Part shown: positions 25,050-36,821 of the stretch, in pieces
Numbering within the stretch: the stretch's first letter is position 1
Layout of the letters: each line of letters opens with the position of its first letter
Assembly (NCBI RefSeq): GCF_041435495.1
Contig: NZ_CP108644.1
Coordinates: 6,991,501 to 7,055,500 of the forward strand
DNA length: 64,000 nucleotides
From: Streptomyces sp. NBC_01116
Lineage (GTDB): Bacteria > Actinomycetota > Actinomycetes > Streptomycetales > Streptomycetaceae
Direction of reading: 5' to 3'
Notes under the pieces: generated by a model
Told to the model about the DNA's origin: nothing
The model's input: only the letters and a program-made list of their open reading frames with translations
Databases searched by the model: none
Translations under genes and position numbers: made by a program

Positions 25050-25484
25050 ATGGCTCCCATCAGGCAGGTACAGGTCACCTTCGACTGCGCGTCACCCTCG
25101 CGCGTCGCGTACTTCTGGTGCGAGGTGTTGGGGTATGTCGTACCGCCGCCGCCGGAGGGGTTCGCCACGTGGGACGCGTACGACCTCTCGTTGCCGCCCG
25201 AGAAGCGGGACGCGGGATTCGCCTGCCAGGACCCCTCGGGTGTGGGTCCTCGGCTGTACTTCCAGCGCGTTCCCGAAGGCAAGGTCGTCAAGAACCGGGT
25301 GCATCTCGATGTGCGCGTCGGAACCGGGCTCGTGGGCGAGGAGCGCCTCGCCGCGCTGGAGGCCGAATGCGCGCGGCTGATCCCGCTCGGCGCGGTGCGC
25401 GGGGAACTGCTGCTCGCCGACGAGGAGAACGAGTCCTGCCTCGTGATGCAGGACGTCGAGGGCAACGAGTTCTGTCTCGACTGA
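25050..25484 (+). CDS. VOC (glyoxalase/bleomycin-resistance fold) family protein
   Basis: 144 aa from ATG 25050. QVTFDCASPSRVAYFWCEVLGY at the start and NRVHLDVRVG, then NESCLVMQDVEGNEFCLD at the end, are the paired beta-alpha-beta-beta-beta units of the VOC superfamily as found in the actinobacterial subfamily annotated as VOC family protein. The metal-ligand positions (H in VHLDV, E in GNEFCL) are present. The substrate cannot be deduced. It is transcribed alone and followed by a hairpin. Confidence 0.8.
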   Translation: MAPIRQVQVTFDCASPSRVAYFWCEVLGYVVPPPPEGFATWDAYDLSLPPEKRDAGFACQDPSGVGPRLYFQRVPEGKVVKNRVHLDVRVGTGLVGEERLAALEAECARLIPLGAVRGELLLADEENESCLVMQDVEGNEFCLD

Positions 25485-25490
25485 CGCCCC

Positions 25491-25516
25491 GGACCCGCCC
25501 CCGCGGGGGCGGGTCC
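25491..25516 (+). terminator. Hairpin terminator after VOC gene
   Basis: Perfect 12-bp arms (GGACCCGCCCCC and its complement) with a 2-nt loop, 6 bp after the VOC stop codon and 42 bp before the next gene. Confidence 0.75.
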
Positions 25517-25558
25517 CCAAGTCCGTCCGGCGGGTCCACCGCACTACCGTGGTCCCGC

Positions 25559-26461
25559 ATGACCGACTTCGAGATCGAGATCACGGCGGACCTGGTCCGC
25601 GGCCTGCTCCAGGAGCAGCATCCGGACCTCGCGGGGCTGGCCGTCCGGGAGGTCGCGGGCGGATGGGACAACCAGCAGTGGCGCCTCGGGGACGAGCTGG
25701 CCGTCCGTATGCCGCGGACGGAACGCGCCCCGGAGCTCCAGCTCAAGGAGCGCCGGTGGCTGCCGGTCCTCGCTCCTCGCCTGCCGCTCCCCGTCCCGAA
25801 CCCCGTGCGGGCCGGCGAACCGTCCGCGCGCTTCCCGAAGCCCTGGACGATCATGACGTGGGTCCCGGGTGAGCCCCTGGACCGCACCTCGATCAGCCGC
25901 GGCGACCATGCGGCCGGGGCTCTGGCTGACTTCCTCCGGGCACTCCACGTGGAGGCGCCCGCCGATGCGCCGGCCGGTTCGGACCGAGGCGGTCGTCCCG
26001 GCCTGCACACGGAGGGCTTCGACCACCTCTTCCACGCCGTCGTCCCCGACGGCCTCGCCGACGGCGTCCGGGCCGTCTGGGACGACGCCGTCGCTGCTCC
26101 GGGGTGGGAGGGGCCGCCGGTGTGGGTGCACGGTGACCTCCACCCCGCGAATGTCGTCGTGTCGGACGGGACGCTCTCGGGCGTGATCGACTTCGGTGAC
26201 CTGTTCGCCGGCGATCCGGCGTGGGACCTCGCGGCCGCCTGGGTCATCCTCCCGGAGGGCGCCGCCCCACGGTTCTTCGAGGCGTACGGGCGTGCGGACG
26301 AGGCGATGGTCCGACGTGCTCGCGGGCTGGCCGCCATGAAGAGCCTGGTCCTCATGCTCATGGGCCGAAACGGCGACCGGGGGCTTCCCGGCGGCAAGCC
26401 GACCTGGGGGCCCGCGGGCCGGGCGGCACTCGACCGCGTTCTGCTTACGGGCGTGGCCTGA
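25559..26461 (+). CDS. Aminoglycoside phosphotransferase (APH)-family kinase-like protein
   Basis: 300 aa from ATG 25559. VHGDLHPANVVV holds the catalytic HGDLHxxN and SGVIDFGDLFAGDPAWDLA the metal-binding D of the APH/choline-kinase fold; WTIMTWVPGEPL is the hinge. This subgroup (MTDFEIEITADLVRGLLQEQ at the start) is widespread in Streptomyces and rarely confers antibiotic resistance; it may phosphorylate a small metabolite. The extended frame upstream to 25118 is not the gene, since it overlaps the VOC coding region. Confidence 0.8.
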   Translation: MTDFEIEITADLVRGLLQEQHPDLAGLAVREVAGGWDNQQWRLGDELAVRMPRTERAPELQLKERRWLPVLAPRLPLPVPNPVRAGEPSARFPKPWTIMTWVPGEPLDRTSISRGDHAAGALADFLRALHVEAPADAPAGSDRGGRPGLHTEGFDHLFHAVVPDGLADGVRAVWDDAVAAPGWEGPPVWVHGDLHPANVVVSDGTLSGVIDFGDLFAGDPAWDLAAAWVILPEGAAPRFFEAYGRADEAMVRRARGLAAMKSLVLMLMGRNGDRGLPGGKPTWGPAGRAALDRVLLTGVA

Positions 26462-26579
26462 GCGCCCCGCGCCGCGTACGGCCTTCGGGGAAGGGGGCCC
26501 GTGATCGGGGCGTACCGGTGCGCCCGGCGCTGTGGGGTGGGGCACCTGGGCATGACCGGGCGGCGGCTATGTACTAGAG

Positions 26580-26598
26580 TTATCTCGACATCGAGATA
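26580..26598. promoter_or_regulatory. Palindromic operator upstream of aconitase
   Basis: TTATCTCGACATCGAGATA, an 18-bp palindrome (TATCTCGA-CA-TCGAGATA) 154 bp before the aconitase start. In S. coelicolor the MarR-family regulator TamR is reported to control aconitase through a palindrome in this promoter; this is a good candidate for that site. A related palindrome lies before HTH-MurA. Confidence 0.65.
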
Positions 26599-26751
26599 TC
26601 TGCCGGGGCGCACCGCAGCCGCCGCCCGGTAAGGGTTACCTAACTAATCCTTACCTTAGCGGATGGTCGGAGCAGTAGACGGCAAAACGCGGCGCCGACT
26701 GCCAATGAGGCGCGGCGCGGAGATACGCGCACATTGAAGAAGGAGACTGTC

Positions 26752-29466
<2,715 letters not shown>

Positions 29467-29480
29467 GCGGGCCGGACCGA

Positions 29481-29529
29481 GCGGGAAGGGCCGCACCCCG
29501 GGGATGACCCGGAGTGCGGCCCCTCCCGC
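29481..29529. terminator. Bidirectional terminator after aconitase
   Basis: 16-nt arms (29481-29496 and 29514-29529, one mismatch) between the convergent aconitase gene and the proline-rich membrane protein gene. Confidence 0.75.
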
Positions 29530-29551
29530 GTGCGGTCGCGCTGACGGATCG

Positions 29552-30163
29552 TCACAGCGCGTGCCGGTCGACCTCGGCGATCCGGCACTTCGTGCCCGCG
29601 GCCACCTCGCCGGACCCCTGGGCCCGCACCTTGACCGACGCGCCGGGGGCCACCTCCTCGGTGGTCGCGATGCCGTCGGACACCACGGAGCCGTCCCCGT
29701 CCACGAACGTGATGGACACGATGTACGCCGCCGGAGCGCCGGAGTTGTTCACGATCTTCAGGTCCGCGTGCGGCCAGCCGATCAGGGAGTCGCGCGTGCA
29801 CGTCGTGACCGTGACGTCCCCCTCGGCGGGCGGCCCGGGCGCGACGGGCTCCACCGTCTCCTCGTGCAAGGGCTCCTCGGCGTACGGCTCCTCCCCGTAC
29901 GGTTGGGAGTAGGGCGCGTCCGACCGCTCGGGCGGCAGCGCGATGGAGTCCGGGACCGACTCCATCAACGCGTGGACGAGCGCCACCGTCGCCCCCGCCA
30001 CGACCAGCCCGCCGCCCACGGCGAGCGTCACGATCAGCCCCGTGCGCCGCTTGCCCGGCGGCGGCGCGGGGCAAGCCCACGGCGAAGGCGCCGCCGCACC
30101 GACCGGAGGCCGGTGTTCCGGCTGCGGCTGTTCGGGCGGCGGAGGCGGGAAGTAGTCGGACAT
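29552..30163 (-). CDS. Proline-rich membrane-anchored protein of unknown function
   Basis: 203 aa. Residues 1-40 are proline-rich (MSDYFPPPPPEQPQPEHRPP), residues 42-65 (GLIVTLAVGGGLVVAGATVA) are one membrane helix, and the extracytoplasmic part ends in a beta-sandwich-like domain from about 110 (DVTVTTCTRDSLIGWPHADL, then IVNNSGAPAAYIVSITFVDG) of the FxLYD type, with C114 and C192 as a possible disulphide. Such proteins are common in Streptomyces with no known function. Confidence 0.7.
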   Translation of the reverse strand: MSDYFPPPPPEQPQPEHRPPVGAAAPSPWACPAPPPGKRRTGLIVTLAVGGGLVVAGATVALVHALMESVPDSIALPPERSDAPYSQPYGEEPYAEEPLHEETVEPVAPGPPAEGDVTVTTCTRDSLIGWPHADLKIVNNSGAPAAYIVSITFVDGDGSVVSDGIATTEEVAPGASVKVRAQGSGEVAAGTKCRIAEVDRHAL

Positions 30164-30260
30164 GCGGTCCCCCCACGGGAAAAGGATCAGGTGAGGGACT
30201 TACGGTACGTGGCCGCACCCGCACGACCGGCGCCACCTGTACAGAAAGCGAACGGACCCC

Positions 30261-30878
30261 ATGGGCGAGCTGATCCTCATCCGGCACGGCGAGACCGAGT
30301 GGTCCCGTTCCGGACAGCACACGAGCTACACCGACCTCCCGCTCACCGACGTCGGGGAGCGCCAGGCCCGCGCGCTCGTCCCGCTGCTGGCCGACCGGAA
30401 CATCGGGCTCACCCTCGTCAGCCCGATGATCCGGGCCCGCCGCACCGCCGAGCTGGCCGGACTCCCCGACCCCCGGGTCACCCCCGAACTGCGGGAGTGG
30501 GACTACGGCGGCTACGAGGGCATCACCACCCCGGCGATCCGCCGCACCCGGCCCTTCTGGAACCTGTGGACCGACGGCGTCGACCCCGGCTCCGACGAGC
30601 ACCCGGGCGAGAGCCCCGGCCAGATCGGGCAGCGGGCCGACCAGGTCCTCGCGGGCGTCCGGTCCGCCGCCGACGGAATCGGGAGCGCGGACACCGTGCT
30701 CGTCGCGCACTCGCACTTCCTGCGCGTCCTCACCGCCCGCTACCTCGGCTTGACCCCGGCCGAGGGGCGGCTCTTCCAGCTGGCCACCGGCGCCCTCTCC
30801 CGGCTCGGCACGGAACACGGCCGCCCGGTCGTCGCCGCCCTGAACGTCGCCCTGCCCGAGAACCTCCAGCGGACGTGA
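30261..30878 (+). CDS. Histidine phosphatase (phosphoglycerate-mutase-like) family protein
   Basis: 205 aa. ILIRHGETEWSRSGQHT carries the catalytic RHG motif (R8-H9-G10), SPMIRARRTAEL the second arginine, and VLVAHSHFLRVL the second histidine. It is a cofactor-independent phosphatase of the PGM-like superfamily, substrate unknown. It is monocistronic, with the divergent proline-rich protein gene 97 bp away. Confidence 0.85.
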   Translation: MGELILIRHGETEWSRSGQHTSYTDLPLTDVGERQARALVPLLADRNIGLTLVSPMIRARRTAELAGLPDPRVTPELREWDYGGYEGITTPAIRRTRPFWNLWTDGVDPGSDEHPGESPGQIGQRADQVLAGVRSAADGIGSADTVLVAHSHFLRVLTARYLGLTPAEGRLFQLATGALSRLGTEHGRPVVAALNVALPENLQRT

Positions 30879-30879
30879 A

Positions 30880-30925
30880 CGCCGACGGCCGGCACCCCGC
30901 CCTCGGGGTACCGGCCGCCGACGCC
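30880..30925. terminator. Bidirectional terminator
   Basis: Long imperfect inverted repeat (GCCGACGGCCGGCACCCC against GGGGTACCGGCCGCCGAC) in the 60-bp space between convergent genes. Confidence 0.7.
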
Positions 30926-30938
30926 CGTCGCGTACGGG

Positions 30939-33900
30939 TCAGGAGAGCAGCTCCACCTCCGCGAGCGTCGCCGAACCCGTCAGCACCAGCCGGTACTTCG
31001 CGTACGAGCCGGGCTTCGCCACCGAGAACACCCGGGTCTGCCTGTCCCAGGCGAACGACTGGCCGGAGCGGCGGTCGAGGTCGGTCCACCTCTCGCCGTC
31101 CGTCGACCCCTGGAGCGTCCAGCCCTCCGGCGCCTTGTCGGCCGCCGCCGACGTCAGCGTGTACTGGACGCCCTTCGTGGCCGAGGACACCGGCAGCTCC
31201 ACCCGCTCCACCGTCGCCGAGGTGGCGGAGGTGTCGTCGAAGAGCGCGCCTTCGCCCTTCAGCGCGTCGCCCTTGGGCGTCGGGACCTTGTCGTCCTTCT
31301 GGACGGAGACCGGGGCCGCGTCCTTGCCCGTGCCCCAGGCCGACGGCTTCGGGCCCATGGCGAACTCCAGCGTGCCGCCCTTGGCCAGGACGTCGTGCGG
31401 GAGCGCCGTGGAGGCCCACTTCTTGCCGTTGACCTTCACGCCCTGCACGTAGATGTTCTTCTCGCTGTTCTTCGGGGCCTTCACGACCAGCTTGCGGCCG
31501 TTGTCCATGCGGACGGTTACCTTCTTGAAGAGCGGCGAGCCGATGGCGTACTCCCCGCTGCCCATCACCAGCGGGTAGAAGCCGAGCGAGGAGAAGAGGA
31601 ACCAGGCCGACTGCTCGCCGTTGTCCTCGTCGCCGTGGATGCCCTGCCCGATCTCGCTGCCGACGTACAGCCGGCCCAGCACCTCGCGGACCTTCTCCTG
31701 CGTCTTGTACGGCTGCGAGGCCGCGTTGTACATGTACGTGGCGTGGTGGGCGACCTGGTTGCTGTGCCCGTACTGGCCCATCCGCACGTCACGCGCCTCG
31801 GTCATCTCGTGGATGACGCCGCCGTAGCTGCCGACGAACTCCGGGCCCGCCGTCTCCGGCGTCGAGAAGTACGTGTCCAGCTTCTCGCCCAGACCCGCGC
31901 GGCCGCCGTACAGGTTGGCCAGGCCCCGGCTGTCCTGCGGGGCGGTGAAGGCGTAGCCCCAGCCGTTGGTCTCGGTGTAGTCGTAGCCCCAGACGCGGGG
32001 GTCGTACTCCCCGGAGGGCAGGCGCCAGTCGCCGTTGGGCTTCTTGCCCTGGAAGAACCCGGCCTTGTCGTCGAAGAGCTTGACGTACTTCTGCGCCCGG
32101 TTCATGAAGTACGCGGACTCTTCCTTGTACCGCGCCTTCTTCGTCTTCTCGTACAGCTCCTGGCCCATCCGGGCGATGCCGTAGTCGTTGACGTAGCCCT
32201 CCAGGGACCAGGACAGGCCCTCGTGGGTCTCGGTGTCCGCGTAGCCGGTGAAGACCGAGGTCTGAAGGCCCTTGCGGCCGACGCCCGAGGACGGCGGGGC
32301 CACGGTGGCGTTCTTGAGGGCCGCGTCGTACGCCGCCTCGGCGTCGAACTTCACGCCCTTGACGTACGCGTCGGCGAACGCCACGTCCGAGCTGGTGCCG
32401 GTCATCAGGTCGGCGTAGCCGGGGGAGGACCAGCGCGAGGTCCAGCCGCCGTCCTTGTAGTGCTGGACGAAACCGTCCACCAGCTCGCCGGCCTTCTTCG
32501 GGGAGAAGAAGGAGTAGGCGGGCCACGTCGTGCGGTAGGTGTCCCAGAACCCGTTGTTGACGTACACCTCGCCGTCGACGATCTTCGCGCCGGTCCGCGT
32601 CGGGGTGTTCTCACCGACCGCCTTGGAGAAGGGGCTGGCGTACTTGGTCTTCCCCTCCACCTTCTCGTGGCCGGAGTTCGGGTAGAGGTAGAGGCGGTAC
32701 AGGCTGGAGTAGAGGGTGGTCAGCTGGTCCGCGTTCGCGCCCTCGACCTCGACGGTCCGCAGGATGTCGTCCCAGGCGCCCTGCGCCTTGCGCTGCACCC
32801 GGTCGAAGGAGGTGGACTCCGGGATCTCCATGGCCAGGTTCTGCTTCGCCTGGTCGACGCCGATCAGCGAGGTGGCCAGCCGCAGGTCGACCGTGCGGTC
32901 CTTGCCCGCGTCGAAGCGGAAGAACCCGGTGACGTCGTCGCCCCCGCCGCCCTTCAGCTTGCCGCTGTCGGTGACCGGCGCGTCGAAGACGCCGTACACG
33001 AACATCCGGGTCGCGCCCGTGGACAGGCCGCTCCTGACGTCCGTGTAGCCGGAGAAGGATCCGGTCTTCGGGTCCAGCGTGATACCGCCGTCGTTCGTGA
33101 CGTTGTCGAAGATCAGGGCGGCGTCCTTGCCGGGATACGTGAACCGCATCCGGGCCGCGTGGTCGGTCGGCGTCATCTCGGCCTTGAGGCCGTTCTCGAA
33201 CGTGACGCCGTAGTAGTGCGGCTTCGCCGTCTCGTTCTCGTGCCGGAAGGGCAGCGCGCGGGCCGTCCGGGACGCGTCCGGGGTGCCGCTCGCGGCCGAC
33301 GGCATCAGCTGGAAGGTCTGCCGGTCGCCCATCCAGGGGCTCGGCTCATGGCTGGCGGCGAAGGCCTGGAGCGTCGGGAGGTTGTCCGCGTTGTTGCCCC
33401 GGTGGTAGTCGTACAGCCAGCTGGTGGTGCCCGCGTTGGTGACCGGCGTCCAGAAGTTGAAGCCGTGCGGGACGGCGGTGGCCGGAATGTTGTTGCCGCG
33501 CGAGAAGCCGCCGCTGGAGTTGGTGCCCCGGGTCGTCAGCGCGTAGTCCGACAGGTGCGCCTTGCGCTTCTCGGGCTTCCTCGGGGCGATCGTGATGTCG
33601 TCGATCCAGCCCTGGAACTTCGCCTTCCCCTTGGGTGAGTCGTACGCCACCAGGATCCGGTCGACGGTCTTGCCCGCGGCGACCGTGCCGAGGCGGGCGG
33701 CGACCTTGTTCCACTGGTTGACGTAGAGGCGCTTGGCGTCCGCCTGGCCCCGCGGCGTGAGCAGCCCGCCGTGGCTGTCGGTGGCCTTCAGCTCGCTCAG
33801 GTACGTGCCGTCGGTGAAGGCCAGGTCCACCGCGACGTGCGTGGCCGGATAGTTCAGGTCGGTCTCGCCCATCTGCGGGTAGACCAGGTAGGACAGCTCG

Positions 33901-34823
33901 GTGTCCTTGGTGACGGCCGTGTTCACGTCGAAGATCTTGTTGTACGAGTAGGCGCGTCCGTCGGGCGTGTGGGTGCCCGCGTAACGCAGTGCCTTCTTTC
34001 CGGTGAATCCCGCGCCGGACTTGGCGGTGGGAGACCCGGAGGGGCCGCGGTCGGCCTGGCTGCGCATCTCGTCGGGCACCGGCGCGGAGGTGTCACCGTT
34101 CGAGAACTGAACGTCGGCGAGCTGGAGGGCGTCCGGCGCGCCGTTGTTCTTCGTGATCTCCAGGCGGAAGTGCCGGTAGGCGGTGTCGCCCGCGAAGTCG
34201 TAACGCTTCGTCTCGTGCCGCTTGGTGAAGGTCTCGCCGGTGCGGGTGTCGAGGTCGGTCCACTCCTTGCCGTCCGCCGAGCCCTTGAGCGTCCAGTTCT
34301 TCGGGTCGCGCTCGGCGTGGTCGTTGGCCGAAGTGAGGGCGTACGTCACGACCTTGACGGGTTCGTCCAGATCGAACTCGACCCAGCCGGTGGGCTTGAA
34401 CGTCAGCCACTTGGAGCCCGGCTCGACGTCGACGAGGTTCTCCTTGACCTCGCCGCCCGCGGTGTTCTCGGCACTCGCGCGCAGCTCCGTCACCCGGTCG
34501 GTGACATTGCCCGGTATGCCGGAGGAGAAGCCCCCGTCGACGCCCGAGGCACGCTTCTCGCCGTCGGGGCCCTCCTCGACGGTGCTGCGCCAGTCGGGCT
34601 GCCTCTCGTCCGCCTCGAACGAGGTGGAGAAGGCGCGGTCGCCGGACGGCTTCCGGTCCGGCGACGAGGGCTGGGCGGTGGCGACCGCTGGGGCGATCAC
34701 CACCAGGGCGAGGGAGGCGGCCAGGGCGGCCGCCGTGGGGGTCCGTCTCCGGCGGTGAGCCGGGCGGGGGGCCGCGTGAGGGGTCTGGTCGGATCCGTGA
34801 TCGATACCGCGTGGTGGCTGCAT
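30939..34823 (-). CDS. Secreted GH92 alpha-mannosidase with discoidin-like domains
   Basis: 1294 aa from ATG 34823 (GGGGAGGAA upstream). A signal peptide ends near residue 50 (AAALAASLALVVIAPAVATAQ). A discoidin/F5-8C-like domain occupies about 55-230 (GWVEFDLDEPVKVVTYALTS) and a second one the last 100 residues (VERVELPVSSATKGVQYTLT). The GH92 catalytic region includes ETNGWGYAFTAPQDSRGL and GDEDNGEQSAWFLFSSLGFY, both characteristic. GH92 enzymes are calcium-dependent exo-alpha-mannosidases acting on mannans or N-glycans outside the cell. The sugar importer next door and a palindromic operator upstream fit a role in extracellular glycan use. Confidence 0.9.
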   Translation of the reverse strand: MQPPRGIDHGSDQTPHAAPRPAHRRRRTPTAAALAASLALVVIAPAVATAQPSSPDRKPSGDRAFSTSFEADERQPDWRSTVEEGPDGEKRASGVDGGFSSGIPGNVTDRVTELRASAENTAGGEVKENLVDVEPGSKWLTFKPTGWVEFDLDEPVKVVTYALTSANDHAERDPKNWTLKGSADGKEWTDLDTRTGETFTKRHETKRYDFAGDTAYRHFRLEITKNNGAPDALQLADVQFSNGDTSAPVPDEMRSQADRGPSGSPTAKSGAGFTGKKALRYAGTHTPDGRAYSYNKIFDVNTAVTKDTELSYLVYPQMGETDLNYPATHVAVDLAFTDGTYLSELKATDSHGGLLTPRGQADAKRLYVNQWNKVAARLGTVAAGKTVDRILVAYDSPKGKAKFQGWIDDITIAPRKPEKRKAHLSDYALTTRGTNSSGGFSRGNNIPATAVPHGFNFWTPVTNAGTTSWLYDYHRGNNADNLPTLQAFAASHEPSPWMGDRQTFQLMPSAASGTPDASRTARALPFRHENETAKPHYYGVTFENGLKAEMTPTDHAARMRFTYPGKDAALIFDNVTNDGGITLDPKTGSFSGYTDVRSGLSTGATRMFVYGVFDAPVTDSGKLKGGGGDDVTGFFRFDAGKDRTVDLRLATSLIGVDQAKQNLAMEIPESTSFDRVQRKAQGAWDDILRTVEVEGANADQLTTLYSSLYRLYLYPNSGHEKVEGKTKYASPFSKAVGENTPTRTGAKIVDGEVYVNNGFWDTYRTTWPAYSFFSPKKAGELVDGFVQHYKDGGWTSRWSSPGYADLMTGTSSDVAFADAYVKGVKFDAEAAYDAALKNATVAPPSSGVGRKGLQTSVFTGYADTETHEGLSWSLEGYVNDYGIARMGQELYEKTKKARYKEESAYFMNRAQKYVKLFDDKAGFFQGKKPNGDWRLPSGEYDPRVWGYDYTETNGWGYAFTAPQDSRGLANLYGGRAGLGEKLDTYFSTPETAGPEFVGSYGGVIHEMTEARDVRMGQYGHSNQVAHHATYMYNAASQPYKTQEKVREVLGRLYVGSEIGQGIHGDEDNGEQSAWFLFSSLGFYPLVMGSGEYAIGSPLFKKVTVRMDNGRKLVVKAPKNSEKNIYVQGVKVNGKKWASTALPHDVLAKGGTLEFAMGPKPSAWGTGKDAAPVSVQKDDKVPTPKGDALKGEGALFDDTSATSATVERVELPVSSATKGVQYTLTSAAADKAPEGWTLQGSTDGERWTDLDRRSGQSFAWDRQTRVFSVAKPGSYAKYRLVLTGSATLAEVELLS

Positions 34824-34851
34824 GCCGAGCCGTTCCTCCCCGGGAAAATGC

Positions 34852-34868
34852 ATGGACAACGTTGTCAT
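34852..34868. promoter_or_regulatory. LacI/ROK-type operator before the mannosidase gene
   Basis: ATGGACAACGTTGTCAT, with a perfect GACAAC-GTTGTC centre at 34855-34866, 29 bp upstream of the start. A similar ATGGCACCGTTGTCAT stands before xylF at 40101-40116. It is the only clear signal in this half of the 34824-35326 gap. Confidence 0.6.
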
Positions 34869-35066
34869 ATTGGGATGCAAGGTCCAGTAGGGATCCAAGT
34901 GGCGGGACGTGTCAAGGGTGTTGCCGCGAGGTCCCTCGGCGAATCGGCCGGTATGGGGAAATAGTCGCCGCGGGAGGAGGGCGCGGGGTGCCGAGGTGTC
35001 CGTGAGGTCTCAACTCGGGAAAGACTGCCGCCCAAACCTGCTTTCGATCTTGCTCAGTTGGCGACA

Positions 35067-35082
35067 AGTGGACTATACCTGT
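35067..35082. promoter_or_regulatory. DasR-like (dre) site upstream of ngcE
   Basis: AGTGGACTATACCTGT matches 12 of 16 positions of the DasR consensus as I recall it (AGTGGTCTAGACCACT), 245 bp before ngcE. DasR is the GlcNAc-responsive GntR regulator of amino-sugar uptake in Streptomyces, which would suit this importer. The match is imperfect and needs scoring. Confidence 0.45.
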
Positions 35083-35326
35083 CGGCACCGCACGGCCGCT
35101 TCACGCGGACGTGCGCGCGGGGGAAACAGGGACGGTTGCGAGGACGCCGGAGGTGTCCTCGCTGTACGGTCTCCCGGCACCCCACTGCACCGGCATGTCC
35201 GGTACATCTGCATATCCGCACAACCCAAGCGCAACTGACCGCGGTGGCGGGGCCCTTCGCCTGAGGCGAATTTTCGACGGGTGACCGGTACACCGCCTGA
35301 GTCCTGGAGAAGGCGAGGACTTGAGC

Positions 35327-36772
35327 ATGGGATCCACCTCCGCCCACAACAATGAGGGCCTTGGCCGTCGCGATCTGATCAAGCGTTCTGCCGCACTCGG
35401 CCTGATCGCTGTTCCGACGATGAGCTTCCTGTCCGCCTGCGCGAGCGGCGACAGCAGCAGCGACGACAAGGTCGAAAAGGGCGAAAAGACCGAGAAGAAC
35501 CCGCTGGCCGTCAACGGCAGCGCACCGCTGGAGATCGTCATCTTCGACGGTGGCTTCGGCACGAAGTACGCCGAGGACGCCAAGGCCGTCTACGAGAAGA
35601 CCTATCCCGATGCGAAGGTCAAGTTCTCCGCGACGCAGAAGATCCAGTCGGTTCTTCAGCCGCGGTTCAACGGTGGTACCCCGCCGGACCTGATCGACAA
35701 CTCCGGTGCCCAGCAGATGGACATGGGCGTCCTGGTCGGCAAGAAGCAGCTCACCGACCTGACCCCGCTGCTCGACGCCCCCTCCATCGACGACCCCGCC
35801 AAGAAGGTCCGCGACACCCTGCGGCCGGGCATCATCGAGATGGGCCAGTTCGACGGCGACCCGGTCTGGATCATGTACTACGCGTACACGGTCTACGGCG
35901 TCTGGTACTCGCAGACCGCGCTGGAGAAGCTCGACTCCGCGTACCCGGAGACCTGGGACGACATGCTCGCGCTCTGCGCGAAGGCGAAGAAGGAGGGCAT
36001 CGCCGGCTGGACCTACCCCGGCAAGCACCCTTACTACATCCCCTTCTCGCTGTACCCCTTCATCGGCAAGATCGGCGGCGTCGAGGTCCTCGACGCCATC
36101 GACAACCTGGAGCCGAAGGCCTGGGAGCACCCCGCGGTCAAGGCGGCCTTCGAGGCGTACTACGAGCTCGTCGCCAAGGGCTACATCCTCGATGGCACCC
36201 CGGGCCTGGACCACCGCGGTTCCCAGGGCGCGTGGGCCCGCGGCAAGGCGCTGTTCATCCCGAACGGCTCCTGGGTCGAGAACGAGGAAGCGGCGATCAT
36301 CCCCAAGGACTTCAAGCTGTCCGTGGGCGCTCCCTCCAGCCTCGACTCCTCCGACAAGCTGCCCTTCGGCACCCTCTGGGCGTCCGGCGGCGAGCCGTTC
36401 ATCGTCCCGAGCAAGGCGAAGAACGCCGCGGGCGGCATGGAGCAGCTGCGCATCATGCTCAGCGAGGCCTCCTCCAAGTCCTTCACCAGCAGCACCAAGT
36501 CGCTCTCCGCCTTCAACGGCGGCACGGACGGCATCGAGCTGTCCGACGGCCTGAAGTCCGGTGTCGCCGCGCTGGAGAAGGCCGGCACCAACGTGGTCAA
36601 CCCGCGCCTGCAGGACTGGTACGTGAAGCTCCAGAAGGAGCAGATCGGCGTCGCCGCGCTCGGCGAGATGATGGCCGGCCGCGCCAAGCCGGCCGAGACC
36701 ATCAAGAAGATCCAGGCCTTCGCCGACGCGACCGCCAAGGACCAGTCCATCAAGCACTTCAGGCACCAGTGA
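35327..36772 (+). CDS. ngcE: N-acetylglucosamine/chitobiose ABC transporter binding lipoprotein
   Basis: 481 aa. ATG 35327 is preferred over TTG 35321 because GGCGAGG is better spaced. The N-terminus RRDLIKRSAALGLIAVPTMS followed by FLSAC has a twin-arginine pair (R14, R15) and a lipobox (C38), so it is an exported lipoprotein, possibly through the Tat route. The rest is a family 1 solute-binding protein (WTYPGKHPYYIPFSLYPFIG, FIPNGSWVENE). It closely resembles NgcE of S. olivaceoviridis/S. coelicolor, which captures GlcNAc and N,N'-diacetylchitobiose. It is the first gene of an operon with the two permeases; no ATPase is encoded, so the shared MsiK ATPase is presumably used. Confidence 0.88.
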   Translation: MGSTSAHNNEGLGRRDLIKRSAALGLIAVPTMSFLSACASGDSSSDDKVEKGEKTEKNPLAVNGSAPLEIVIFDGGFGTKYAEDAKAVYEKTYPDAKVKFSATQKIQSVLQPRFNGGTPPDLIDNSGAQQMDMGVLVGKKQLTDLTPLLDAPSIDDPAKKVRDTLRPGIIEMGQFDGDPVWIMYYAYTVYGVWYSQTALEKLDSAYPETWDDMLALCAKAKKEGIAGWTYPGKHPYYIPFSLYPFIGKIGGVEVLDAIDNLEPKAWEHPAVKAAFEAYYELVAKGYILDGTPGLDHRGSQGAWARGKALFIPNGSWVENEEAAIIPKDFKLSVGAPSSLDSSDKLPFGTLWASGGEPFIVPSKAKNAAGGMEQLRIMLSEASSKSFTSSTKSLSAFNGGTDGIELSDGLKSGVAALEKAGTNVVNPRLQDWYVKLQKEQIGVAALGEMMAGRAKPAETIKKIQAFADATAKDQSIKHFRHQ

Positions 36773-36821
36773 CCACGCGTCACCAGCGGCGGGCAGCAGG
36801 GGAAGGTCGGAGTCGGTAACG

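Noticed and set aside
25559..26461. Aminoglycoside resistance gene
   Set aside because: Fold motifs are present but the subgroup is a general chromosomal kinase-like family; nothing indicates antibiotic substrates.
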